Shown piece after piece: positions 43,522 through 54,285 of a DNA stretch of 64,000 nt. The notes under the pieces were generated by a model that saw only the letters and a program-made list of their open reading frames with translations, did not search any database and was not told the DNA's origin. A program made the translations under genes and the position numbers. The first letter of the stretch is position 1, and every line of letters starts with the position of its first letter. Where the stretch lies: positions 419,501 to 483,500 of the forward strand of contig OY811987.1 of assembly GCA_963681505.1 (NCBI GenBank), given 5' to 3'. This stretch comes from Eunapius fragilis (lineage: Eukaryota > Porifera > Demospongiae > Spongillida > Spongillidae).

Positions 43522-44973
43522 ATGCCCCGAAAATTTACACTTGAAAGACCAAAATGGAAACGCTGTCGATTATTAAGAGACGGTTCAGATGTTTCAGTTC
43601 ATCCTCGACCAGTCACTATTTCAGGTTTGTTGCGTATGCAATGTGAAGCTGCCATATAACCTATACTGACACATCATGCAGTTGGAGTACAAACAGAGGA
43701 GCAGTTACCATCAAATATGGAAGGTACAAACATAGCTAGTGTGCTTGTGTTTTTCAATTCATGTCCATTAAATAATGGCAGCCATCAATGAAACATGTAG
43801 TAATGAAGGGACAACTGTAGAAGTTGGGACACAAACAAATCACTTCTGTGTGGCAGATTTTACTGCAGATTTGGATAACAGCCAAAGCTCTGAAAAAGCT
43901 GATAGATCATACTTTAACTTCAAATCAGCAATGGTTACTGAAGAGATTAGCACTAACAACATTGAGGTTGTTCACATGGATTTTCATTATGAAGATAGAG
44001 GCAATGAAATTAATGATGAGGACATTGAAGAATACATTGAAGAACAAATTGCTCCAAATAATGAGTGTAAAGAATGCAGAAGAATGAAAATGCAAATGGT
44101 AAAACTACAGAGGTGTTTACAGGTCATACATCTAACAGAAGAAACTATGGAAAGGGATGATTAAAAAGGTAAATATTATACAGGCCTCTACACTTCAACT
44201 TACAGTTCAGTTTGTGTCATTGAACATAACAGAAAAGAATTGCAAAAAGTTGTCTATCTTTCAGCAGATTCTACTGGTAATAATGAAGCTAAGATTGAAC
44301 TGTGACGAACAGTATCTAGCATATAGGTTTGGGGTGTCTCAGTCAACTGTTTAACAGATGGATTGTCATCATGGCTCAACGGCTAAGCCTCCTTATTTAC
44401 TGGCCTTCTAGAGATGAAGTTACAAAGAGTATGCCACAAACATTCAAAAAGTTTTATGGCAGATGCATTTGTATACTTGACTGTACAGAGATATTTATAG
44501 AGAGACCAACTGATCTTGTAGCACAGTCACAAACGTGGAGTAATTATAAACACCACAATACCATTAAAGTACTTATTGGAATTACTCCTCAGGGCACTGT
44601 CTCTTTCCTTTCAAAAGCATGGGGTGGAAGAGCATCTGATAAATTTACAGAGCAATGTGGCATTTTAGAAAAACTGATCCCTGGTGACATCATATTAGCT
44701 GATCGTGGCTTCACTATAGAAGACTCAGTGGGTCTTTATTGGGCTCAAGTTGTTGTTCTTCCATTTACTAAAGGCAAAAAACAACTCAGCAGGCATGAGG
44801 TTGATTGGTCAAGGGAAATATCACATGTGAGGATTCATGTTGAACGTGTTATTTCACTCTTAAAAGCTAAGTATACAATTCTGAAGGGAGTCATTCCAAT
44901 TTCGCTACTAAAGAACAACTCTAATGATATTTGTACAATCGATTGTATGCTAACTGTGTTCTGCATTATGTAA
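43522..44973 (+). pseudogene. DDE_4-type transposase, frameshifted
   Basis: The ATG at 43522 opens a basic exon (MPRKFTLERPKWKRC) with a GT donor near 43626, followed by a small exon near 43682-43721 and an acidic region (43775-44164). After a stop and frameshift at about 44162 comes a helix-turn-helix-like block (EQYLAYRFGVSQSTV). A further one-base shift near 44350 leads to the catalytic part with Asp in CILDCTEIF, Asp in ILADRGF and Glu in HVERVI, so the DDE triad is intact. No THAP zinc finger could be read at the N-terminus. The frameshifts mean no full protein. Confidence 0.7.
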
Positions 44974-44983
44974 TATGTGTGAA

Positions 44984-46941
44984 TCAGTTGTACCATTCAA
45001 TTAATACATGCATGCATATCATACATGAGTCATTACTTTTTAAATTGCTGTTCACAATCAGACAATACCATTTTCCTCTCGGAACCAACTCCATATTTAA
45101 ACATGCCATATGATACCACTCAATTGGACAGGCAGGATTGTCGCAGCCAATCATAGGTTTACCAGTCTCCTCTGGTTTTCTACAATAGCACCACACATCT
45201 TCAGTTATTTGTTCCTCCTCTATTCAAGATGATTTTTTGTTGGTACATGATGTTAATTTTTGCTTTGAGTACCACTTTCCAATAAGCTCTGGAAGAATAA
45301 CTCTAAGGTAAAATGGTTGTACTTTCGCAACTACACCATGAAAAAATTCAACACATGGTTCTATACGTTCAATGTGGATTCCTTTTGGTGTCCTATACTG
45401 CAATTGTGCTTGACACAAAAAGATTTGGGTTTGCACTTGATAGAAGTATGAGTGTTCCTTCTTTAAGCGAATGCTATCTGCTGCATATTCTAGATAATCC
45501 AATGCAGATTCCTGGACAGAAAACCTCTAGCAGAATATGGGCATTTCAACTCTACCACACCCTTATACCACAGCACTCACACACAGTTACTCCATCTGGG
45601 GATGCTCCAAGGTGTGGGTATTGTGTATTAATAACAAGGCCACTCACTGATATGGAAAAGTTACTATGTTGGGCTTTCATTACTACCTTGCATGAACTGC
45701 TCCCTTGCTGCACATTCATTTTCAGTGCCCCGCCTAGATGTGTATAGGAGATAAAACAACACTAATTGATTCAGATATCAACATACCTTGTAGCACAGCT
45801 TATAAATTTTACATTTTGAGGATGACATGGCATTAATAAGACTCATCGATGGACTGCCAGGAAGTATATGTGCTGCTTGTCTTATTTTGGATGCAGTGAT
45901 TCTGCCGCTCTGTGACTATATCACAACCTAGACTTTGCCTGCTCCCTTGTTACTCTCTCTAAGCGGGCTGCTTGTTCTGAAGTAACAAACAATGAGCAGA
46001 AGATCTTTTCAGGAGATCTGCATATTCTAAATCCATGTATTCTGGTTTTGCAAAATCCAGCATAATTTTTGGCGATGATGAACTGCTGTTGAATGTTTCA
46101 GAATAGCCAGGAATGATGGACAAAATAGCAGCTTTTGGATTTGCAACATGAAGTCTTGCATAGAATTCATTCATTTCTGCAATTTGTGGTGGCATTACAT
46201 TTTGCAGCATCATGTTGTTCTGAGTGCTGGGAATCAGAACATTGAAAAGCTGCATTTAAAGTACTTAAAGGATTGAAGAATTTGATGTCCTTAATAGTGG
46301 CAAATGAGGCCTGGGAATAGAAAATAGTGAAAAGCCATAATCAAAAGCAGTGAACTCACATTAGTCTTCGAAGGTTCCATCCATTTGCATAGAACAGAGG
46401 TACAAGCCACTTCATTTCGCAACTTTGCCTTTGTCATTACAGCATACAACAATGCTGCAATATGAGAACAGGCTTCTCCTGTTCCCGCCATGCAGTTGCA
46501 ATGGGCACAAGTGATTTCTCCGTTGTAACGGACACCAATACATGGTCTCAGCGGTGGAGAGCTTCTTTTCTGACCATGCTGAACCTGAGAAATTTGCTAC
46601 ATTGAACGCAATGCTGCTAGCGAATATTTAATATGATACCTTTGCTAGAACAAGGCATGTTTCGCTGTTGAGTTGCATCTGTTTTATGTCACTTACACAG
46701 CCAGCTGAAAAGTATGCCCAAGCCTCCGTACTTTCAACGCTTCTTTTGTATATGGACTTGGTGAGTGGATCAAATAAACGCATATGTCGGGGAAATCTAC
46801 TGCTGGCCACGTTTCTGGATCCGCTACGAAGGCATCCCTCGGAGGATCGCCCGTTAATCTCAACAGCTGGAGCTTCTCTGTATAGCGCTGCTTCCCCACA
46901 GCATCTAGCTGCTTGCAAGCCTCGGATTCTTCAGCACACAT
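44984..46941 (-). pseudogene. SWIM zinc finger - YqaJ exonuclease - PHD finger protein
   Basis: Read on the minus strand from 46941. First comes a conserved block (VYLIHSPSPYTKEALK, about 46750). Then a SWIM-like zinc finger (CMAGTGEACSHIAALLY, about 46470), a linker (AILSIIPGYSETF, about 46130), the C-terminal part of a YqaJ-type nuclease (LKKEHSYFYQVQTQIFLC, then RVILPELIGKWY, about 45450-45290), and a PHD finger (CYCRKPEETGKPMIGCD, CPIEWYHMAC, 45190-45070). The catalytic core of YqaJ between 45960 and 45500 is not readable in one frame, and frames shift repeatedly. A MITE sits directly upstream of the first readable Met. Confidence 0.65.
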
Positions 46942-46943
46942 TG

Positions 46944-47293
46944 GGCTATTACATTATTTAATTATACACCCCTACAGATGACAATAAATGGTGTCCAGGG
47001 GGGTATAGGGAATATGGAATATGTCTCAGGGGGTGGTCATTTAAATGCCTGTCCCGGGGGGTTAGAAGGCATAATAGAAGCTTGTCCGGGGGGGAAACAA
47101 CATAGAAGCTTGTCCAGGGGGGTGGAACAAAAAATAAGCTTGTCCCCAGGTCCAGGGGGCATTTACAAGCCTGTCCCGGGGAGGTGAAGGTATAATATAA
47201 GCTTGTCCAGGGGTGCTTTTATATATTGTCCCGGGGGGGTACGTTTGCAATTATTGTCATCTGTAGGGGTGTACGGTTAAATAATGGAATAGC
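46944..47293. mobile_element. Foldback MITE with GGGCTATT ends and internal CTTGTCC subrepeats
   Basis: About 42-bp inverted ends (GGGCTATTACATTATTTAAT; the right end is its complement with three mismatches) flanked by ATT on both sides, a possible 3-bp target duplication. The interior is a degenerate tandem array of AAGCTTGTCCNGGGGG units of 27-30 bp. Truncated kin is at about 37000-37236. Confidence 0.8.
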
Positions 47294-48431
47294 CCATTGT
47301 AGCTTTTAGAAACCGCACGATTGTATGTGACATGACAGTCACGCCCTAATTTATTCATATATGCGTGCGCATAAGGTCTAATTGATCACGAATTACATTA
47401 TTCATTTTCATTAAAAATGTAATAATTATTGCAGAATGGCGGTGATTATCGGGCATTTCATTTTGGCCGATTATTGAATGGCAAAATTGAAAGTAAGGCT
47501 ATTGCCTCGAAAGAGCGGTTTTACGATAGAGAACTAACATTTGATGACTCAAAAACAGACATATTCAGCGTTAGTACGAGGCATCGCTAACCTTTTTTAG
47601 TAGCTAAAGACGCACCTCTAGCTTGATAGAATAGTAACTATTTACCGGACTCAAAAACCGACGCGGCCAAAAGGTGTAATTTCTTGCTCTTTAGGTACAC
47701 TGCAAATTTGGTATGATTCATTTCCCACATGGGGAGGAATTCTGCTTACAACATTATTAGTACTGGGGTCAATACAATCATTTATAGAAGTAAATAGTCA
47801 TAGGATGTCTTTTTACTTAGTTGTGCAGTAAATGTACATTGTCAGATTTACATTTTAACTCATATAAATCAAGTAAAATTAAGATCACAGCAGAAAACAT
47901 TATTGGAGCATGCAAGGTCTGATGTTTTCCACTCAACATTACATCATGTGTTGCATTTTCAACATTATTATTGGTGATAGGTAATTAAAAAAGTGTTATG
48001 TGCAGATGTTATAAGTTCAACTGATGTTTACTTATAACAGATAGCTGTAAGGTAATGGTGCTTTCACTGACCATTCTCCGCTATGGTTGTTAGAATAGAC
48101 CACGTTTAATAAAATCACACATCACACAGTAAAAAACAAACTGATGTATTGAAGCACAATAAAAAATTGTCATCCCATAAGTTCAGCCAGTAATATATCT
48201 ATTACTTCTCCCTCGACTATTCTGTCTCCTCTTAGCACACACTCGATAATATGATCTTTCTGAGTTACAATCAAACTACAGCACACACACACAAGGTACA
48301 AAGGTACATGCTAGTTGTCCAGTGTGTGTTTGTGGGAGGGTGATGGAGCATGCACAATAAACACACACACACACAACACAATCTAAGACAGCTGATTAAC
48401 CTTCCCTACACAAACTGTACTCTGCCCATTG
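47294..48431. other. Intergenic DNA
   Basis: A 50-codon plus frame (about 47436-47589) directly after an AG acceptor-like TTGCAG encodes NGGDYRAFHFGRLLNG, a possible orphan exon of unknown family. The rest is AT-rich with CA-rich patches near 48270-48380. Nothing else seen. Confidence 0.35.
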
Positions 48432-49252
48432 CTACACAATGGCAGCTGACTTCCTCTTGTAGTACATATCCATTGTAGCATAATCAAGTCCATCTCTGAG
48501 GAACAGGTGATAGGCAGACCACAAAATGGTGAGGACACCATAGCAGAGCACATAGCTGCTGGTATAGGCCAGGTAACCCGTGCCCGCTGCCATCCCAATA
48601 AAGAAGAGAGGGGCAAAGAAAATGTTTAAAATGTTGTGCTTGGTGACAACCTCGTGAGGTCGTATCTGCTCCTCCCCAGTCTCGCTCGTCTCTAAGAACT
48701 CTCTGTGTGTGTAGAACTGCTTCAGCCTCTCTTCCTTTTCTGCCCACCTTTGTGTGCACCAAGATGCCAAGGCCTCGTCTCCAGAGGGCAAGCTGTCAGT
48801 CGTGTGCTCCTTTATGTAGTAGTGTATTTCCCTGGGGATGACACCTCTCAGAAAGTGAAACTCCGTTTTTGGAAGTGCATCAGGAAACCCTATGGTGATA
48901 TCGTACACTGCCTCCAAACCCTCCCTGCGAAGTGACTGGATGATATTTACAAACCCCGTTGAGTGTGGATGGAGGCAATAGTTGTAGTGGGTGAGGCCGT
49001 TCTTGTCTGCATATTCGTCACTCTTGGTCTTGCTTTTAGCATTGAAGTCTGTGCCTTCTGGAAACAGTAGCAGCTGGAGTGGCCCGCCAACAGAGTTGTA
49101 ATACTTTAACTTCTGTTCCAATTCATGCACATCGCTCTCCCATTTGCGAGAAACAAAGATGTTGTTCATGTACTGCACAGCCACTCCTATAGGGACGTAT
49201 GTGCGTACAATACTAACAGTAACGTATGTATATGTGTACACTCAGTGGCGAT

Positions 49253-49325
<73 letters not shown>

Positions 49326-50383
49326 AGCACTGGTGCATATACGTATATACAAAACACATACATAATATGGTATATGCATGCGTGAAAACATTAACACAAT
49401 GAAAGTACACACAAATCTATCAAGGCCTGCAAATGCATGAAGTGGGAGCTTAATGTGTATGTGCAATGAATGCACTTGCACATGTTTGTGTGCGTGTGTG
49501 GGCAAGATGTAACAAGCATGCATGAGGTGTGCAATGTGGTTTGTGTAGAATGTGTGTGTGTGTGTGTGTGTGTGTGTTGTGCAGATATAAACATGCCTGG
49601 GGTAGGTGCTCTGGGTCACACAACACCTGACCTTACCAACAAAGGGATATGACTTCATAGCATTTTTCGTGACAGCCTTCCACCCTGACAGGTCCCCTTG
49701 CCTTTCAACCACAGCCCAGAAAAACATCCAGTCCATGTGTGTTCGGTGGTTCATTATGAACAGACACTTTCTCTTGAACTTCCCATCGAAGCCAAACGTT
49801 CTCACGCGCATGCCCAAGAAGTACTCTGCGTGAATGAAGCCCCACAACGTTGACACCCGCACACACAAACACACACCACGTTGCCTCGGTGACCAGAAGC
49901 CGCGATATGTCGTACACGCGACGCAACCCCCCCCCCCCCCCTCCCCCCTTCCCCACCCCTCTACTCCCCTTCCCTCCTTTCCCCCAGCAATTACGCTTCT
50001 GCACGTACCTAGAATATACTGAACGCCACCGAAGAAGAGAGCGATGTGATACCCACCAGCGGAGGCATAGAAGTAGGGGAAAGGGGCGACATAAGCGTTA
50101 GATAGGCCAAACTTGAATGTAAACACAGTCTTACCACCATTTGATGAAGCCAGTTGCCACAACCCCATTCAAGGAATCGCTGTACATTTCGCGGCCTTAC
50201 TATGCAGAGATATCCGAGAAGGACAGCAGTGGGGCCCACATAGATAGCAGGCATGACAATGGTCATAAGCGTGTACAGACACAGAATTTTCACTCCGATG
50301 CCGCGTCGTGTCAGGCGATGGAACCATGATATCTTTCGAGCTTCTTGCTCGGAAAGAGCAAAGCCTTCGTGGTTAACACTCAT
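48432..50383 (-). CDS. Lysocardiolipin/lysophospholipid acyltransferase, LCLAT1/AGPAT5-like (paralog 1)
   Basis: Four exons give 400 residues: 50135-50383, a 10-nt microexon 50009-50018, 49637-49825 (189 nt) and 48432-49186; phases and total length agree. The N-terminus has hydrophobic spans (LMTIVMPAIYVGPTAVLLGYL). The acyltransferase motif I is NHRTHMD (HX4D) and motif III is FPEGTD; two C-terminal membrane spans follow (FFAPLFFIGMAAGTGYLAY and YGVLTILWSAYHLF). Enzymes of this family move an acyl chain from acyl-CoA to a lysophospholipid in the ER or mitochondria-associated membrane. The last residues are KRKSAAIV. The third intron holds a long (CA)n array. Shares exon structure with the divergent neighbour at 50486. 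Confidence 0.9.
49249..49323. repeat. (CA)n microsatellite
   Basis: About 37 dinucleotides in the last intron of the minus-strand acyltransferase gene; a shorter (GT)n is at 49551-49577. Confidence 0.97.
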
Positions 50384-50485
50384 CTAACCGGTCTCTTTTC
50401 CCAAAGTATGGGGCACGAGATAATAGTGTGGCCACACCCTAACGAAGGTGTAGCTTAACTACCGAAAAGAAAATAATATCCTATA
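50384..50485. promoter_or_regulatory. Bidirectional promoter of the acyltransferase pair
   Basis: Only 102 bp lie between the divergent start codons. It contains a palindrome-like GGGCACGAGATAATAG region and AAATAATATCC near the plus start; no clear TATA at a canonical distance on either side. Confidence 0.6.
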
Positions 50486-51746
50486 ATGTTTCGTGGTGTG
50501 GCCTTCCTTTTGATTATTACCATTGTCGCGTACTTTGGGGGGATATGGTTGTTGACCCCTACTATAGCTGTCCTTCCGTTTTCAGTCTCTCTTTATAGAA
50601 AGCTTAGCGATTGGAGCTTGGCAGCGTGGTTTCGCCTCGTCCCGGTGAGCATATATTCCCCTGTTCACTACTAAATTCGATCACCATTGCCTCTCTTACC
50701 ATATTTAAAGGCTCTGTTTGGTAAGTCAAATTCTAGTCATATTGTGCTGCCCGTCGCCGTGATACCTGACCGAATCTAGAACTGGTGTTCAGGGTACGAG
50801 TGAAGATATCGGGAGACCCGCGTCCTTTGGAAGGACCTTGCATCATTATTCTCAACCATCGCACCCGCTTTGACTGGCTGTTCTTATGGTGCTATATGCT
50901 CAGGTTTGGGAGCCTTATGGAACACAAAATTATGCTCAAATCGTCACTGAAAAAGCTACCCATATTTGGTGAGGCTGATTGGGGTCTTTTGTTCGTTAAC
51001 ACCTAACCTCTCTTACTCTTAACCACTTTATAAAAGGCTGGGCCATGCAGTCAGCTCAGTTTATGTTCCTATCACGGAAGTGGTCCAGCGATGAGAAGTA
51101 CATGACCGATAGCCTTGCCTACTTCACATCCCAGCAGTACCCAGTCCAGCTCCTGATATTCCCAGAAGGCACAGACCTCTCAGAGCACAACAGAGCCAAA
51201 GACCACAAATTTGCCGAGGAGCATGGCCTCCAGAAGTATGAGCAGGTGCTCCACCCAAGAACCAAAGGTTTTGTGCACTGCATCCAAGCCTTGAGGCAAG
51301 GGGGCAAGCCGATACCTGTGTACAACATGACCGTTGGCTATGTCGGTGCTATTCCACAAAATGAGGCTGACATTGCCACTGGACACTGGCCAACCGAGAT
51401 CCACTTTGACTGCGCATGTGTACCCGCCTCACAACTACCACTGGAGGAGTCATCATTGGAGGTGTGGCTTAAGGCGTGTTGGCAGCAGAAAGAGGAGCAG
51501 TTGAAATACTTTTACGCCAACAGCCATTTTGACTCTCCATACTTGCAGGAGGGTAGCTGCTCTTGGACCCAACTGTCCATGCTGACAACCTTGGTGTTGT
51601 GGATGGCCTTTCATGCCACCATATTCTACTGTCTTTATCTATTCAGTCCCCTGAGATGGTACTACATAGCTGCTACAACGCTCTTCATAATATTAACCCT
51701 ATTTACCAATGGTTTAGACACACTTGTGCTCAGAGTATATAAATAA
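50486..51746 (+). CDS. Lysocardiolipin/lysophospholipid acyltransferase, LCLAT1-like (paralog 2)
   Basis: Four exons give 355 residues: 50486-50644, a 10-nt microexon 50711-50720 (GCTCTGTTTG), 50780-50968 (189 nt) and 51037-51746. The first exon is a hydrophobic N-terminus (LLIITIVAYFGGIWLL). The catalytic HX4D motif is NHRTRFD, followed by WLFLW; motif III is FPEGTD. After QKYEQVLHPRTKGF come two C-terminal membrane segments (WMAFHATIFYCLYLF and YIAATTLFIILTLF). An AATAAA overlaps the stop region at 51743. Sequence order closely follows animal LCLAT1. It is the sister of the minus-strand gene 102 bp away, with identical exon-3 length and microexon length, so the pair arose by an inverted duplication. 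Confidence 0.9.
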
Positions 51747-51861
51747 AGTTTTTACCAATAGCAATAGTATAGTGTTGTGAATACAGATAAAAAGTTGTGC
51801 TGCATGTTACAATACACTTGTGTGTTAAGCATTTGTTTAAAAAAATGCAGCACTAATACAC

Positions 51862-53227
51862 TTAGATGTCATCGATGTTGATGTCATCAGCAACATCATT
51901 TGATTTTGATTCATTGGAAGATGATTTTCCTTCAGCTTGCTGTCCAGATATCTTGGGAAGCTCTTCTTCCTCACTCAACTGTTCCTCCTCACTAGACTCC
52001 TCTTCAGCAGTTTGCAGCCACTTGATGAAAGGCTGAGCCTTCTCGTAGATCTGACTAACCCACTCCTTTTTGGGATTTTTCTTAGAAGCCTGTGAAATGC
52101 AGTGCTTATCAAAACTAGGGCGGTCCAGGGGTGTAAGTACTACTCACCTTATCCGCCCACTCCCGTAAGGCTTCCTCTTCAAGGAGGTCATTGTCATAGA
52201 ACGCCTTCAGGATGAGTGGCACCTTTGGTAGCAGTTCCTTTGGATGGCACGTTCCCACCAGCTGTTCAAACGCAGATAACAAGTTCTTTTGAGCCCTCCT
52301 GTTGTTGTAGACGAACTAAAAAGGGAAGAAGGACTGGATATAAGTTGTGGTCTCACCCTTTAATGAAGCTAAATCTTTTATTTATTTATAAAATCCATTA
52401 GCACTCACAGGAACCATGATGGGACGATACTCTTTAATCTGGGTTAACAGCTTTTCTGTGTACAACAGTTCAGCAAGGATTCCAGCAGCCTTGTCCATCA
52501 CCTCCAGCCTTTCAGCCTCCCCTTTGATTTTGTTGAAAGATCCTGCTACTGCTGCAACCCCACCCTTCTGCTTTATGTCCTGTGAACATAACCAGATTGA
52601 GTAGCTGATACCAAACACACACAGTTGTACCTCCACGAACTTGAAGAACATGTTTAAACGTTCATGCTCTTTCTTCTCCAGATCATCAGTCAAGGTCAGT
52701 GTAGCAACACCTTCAGTAAGTCCCTCTATTCTGGCCTTTACTGCCTCCTTGCTGGTGTCTACACTCCAGTCCTCTCCATCATCTTCCTCTTTGTCCTTCC
52801 CATTCTGCCAACATCAACACACAGTACTGATTCACTTCCGGCAATGTTTTATGATGTCACCAAAGCTTACCATAGCATGTGGTGGCCCGTCCAAGCCATC
52901 ATCATCAGGGGGCGGAGATGATGATCCATTACCGTCAGCCTTTGCTTTGCCATGTTTTCGTGACTTCTTGTCTTTCTCTCTGCAAATTAAACAAAAACAG
53001 CAGCTGGTTGTATTTTGTCTACATTTGAAGGACATTTGGAACTTGCTTTTTGGTCTTTGAAGAGTCCTCTGTGTGTGTTGGGTTCTTCAAAATGAACGTA
53101 CTAAGCTTGTGCCTTGCATCTATGACACCATGGTGACCACAGGCTTTGCAAACTTGCAAAATCCTGCTTTTTGCAGTCTGAACCACCTAAAGGTAGGCAA
53201 AATGATAAGAGTAGCTAGCTCACTACC

Positions 53228-53273
<46 letters not shown>

Positions 53274-53743
53274 CATTCAAAGACACCAACAGTACACTTA
53301 CCAGCTCTGTCTCAGGATTCTCACACTCTGGGCACAGCACAAATTTCTTGATGAAGCCATCTAGCAGTTCCTGTAGCCTAATGCCCTCGTGAGCGCCGTT
53401 CACAACGTACCGGCCCTTCTTATCATCCATCTGGGTCTGCGCCCCCAACTCACACCCAAAATACTTGCACGGGACTTGCGGTGGAAGAAATATGCACTTT
53501 AAAATGCCACAGGTAGAATTCGTCAGAAGGGCTTACAAGACGCTGGTCGGTTAAGTGCCTTGCCGATCTCCACCATGTTAACGACAACTGTCTTGATGCC
53601 GTTACCCTTTCCTTCGACCTAGAACCAATTGGCCTAGCACAACGTGGACACGCATTATATACTCTTACCTTCGCAATAAGGACTGGCATCTTGTATCTGT
53701 AGAACATGTCGCTGGTTCCGCGATTAACGTTTATCAGAGCCAT
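51862..53743 (-). CDS. EIF5: Eukaryotic translation initiation factor 5
   Basis: A multi-exon gene. Exon 1 (53669-53743) encodes [20 protein letters not shown]. The next exons give [20 protein letters not shown] and [12 protein letters not shown], the N-terminal GTPase-activating domain that acts on eIF2 in the 43S/48S complex. The zinc-binding Cys pairs are [12 protein letters not shown] (about 53300) and VCKACGHHG (about 53140). A charged linker (about 52700-52980) precedes the C-terminal W2/HEAT domain, which ends [18 protein letters not shown] (about 52030-52080) and a strongly acidic tail ([16 protein letters not shown]) finishing DINIDDI with TAA at 51862-51864. Acidic/aromatic boxes of this kind bind eIF2-beta and eIF3. 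A (CA)n array lies in an intron at 53230-53271. Divergent partner at 54286. Confidence 0.93.
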
Positions 53744-53767
53744 TTCGTCCTTTCTTTTGTTCTGTAA

Positions 53768-54017
53768 CTAGATATTAATGATTGTAGGAGGAAAAGACTG
53801 TTCGACTTTGGTATCGTTCATATAAGTAAAATGGACGTTGGAAGAGGCGTTTGTTGTCCCCGAGTCTATATTTGAACTTTCGCGCTTTGAAAACGCATAG
53901 AAAGCCAACAACATGCCTGTAGGAAGGAACATATGTTGGTTACCACGACAGTTGCATAAAACGAAATGAAGACCATATGGTCGCTCACCATACAACTCCC
54001 TTTCAGAGCTGAGGAAA
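53768..54017 (-). CDS. Possible upstream ORF of eIF5, or small two-exon gene
   Basis: On the eIF5 strand, an ATG near 54017 starts MSFLSSERELYG. A GTGAGC donor near 53988 and a CTACAG acceptor near 53917 join in phase to continue MLLAFYAFSKRESSN, ending at TAG 53768. That stop is only 24 nt before the eIF5 ATG. It could be an upstream ORF that modulates eIF5 translation, an alternative 5' exon pair, or a separate small protein. A TTACAG just after the stop is itself an acceptor-like site, so the whole ORF may lie in an intron of the 5' UTR. Confidence 0.35.
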
Positions 54018-54029
54018 GACATATACACC

Positions 54030-54285
54030 TTTTTGTGGTCTCAATTTCTCTTCAGCAGAAGATACAGTATCCTAAATATTAAAAGAATGAAGCAAACCAG
54101 TTAAAAAGAACCGACATATAATGTAGAAACACTGCGCGGTCAGTCTTACCGGTAAACGCTACTAAAAGGTGATGAAGAACGGCACTTCACAAACGAGCCT
54201 TGTCAACGATGCTCTGTCGTGTGATCTATCAATATCTATCGTCCACGTGATGTATAACATCATAGGGCGTGGCATAATGTAATTA
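54030..54285. promoter_or_regulatory. Bidirectional promoter between eIF5 and the three-span membrane gene
   Basis: Divergent genes with about 260 bp between the farthest called exon edges. Contains CACGTGATG near 54244 (E-box-like) and no TATA box. Confidence 0.5.

Larger units (their letters stand above)
43522..46941. mobile_element. Decayed ISL2EU/IS4EU-like DNA transposon with two convergent genes
   Basis: A plus-strand DDE transposase (43522-44973) faces a minus-strand SWIM-YqaJ-PHD gene (44984-46941), their 3' ends 10 bp apart. From memory, elements of this superfamily carry a YqaJ-type exonuclease gene beside the transposase. Terminal repeats were not located, so the outer limits are those of the coding regions only. 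Confidence 0.6.

Noticed and set aside
49242-50168. 308-codon minus-strand ORF as one exon
   Set aside because: It runs through introns and the CA repeat; the phased four-exon acyltransferase model explains the conserved blocks.
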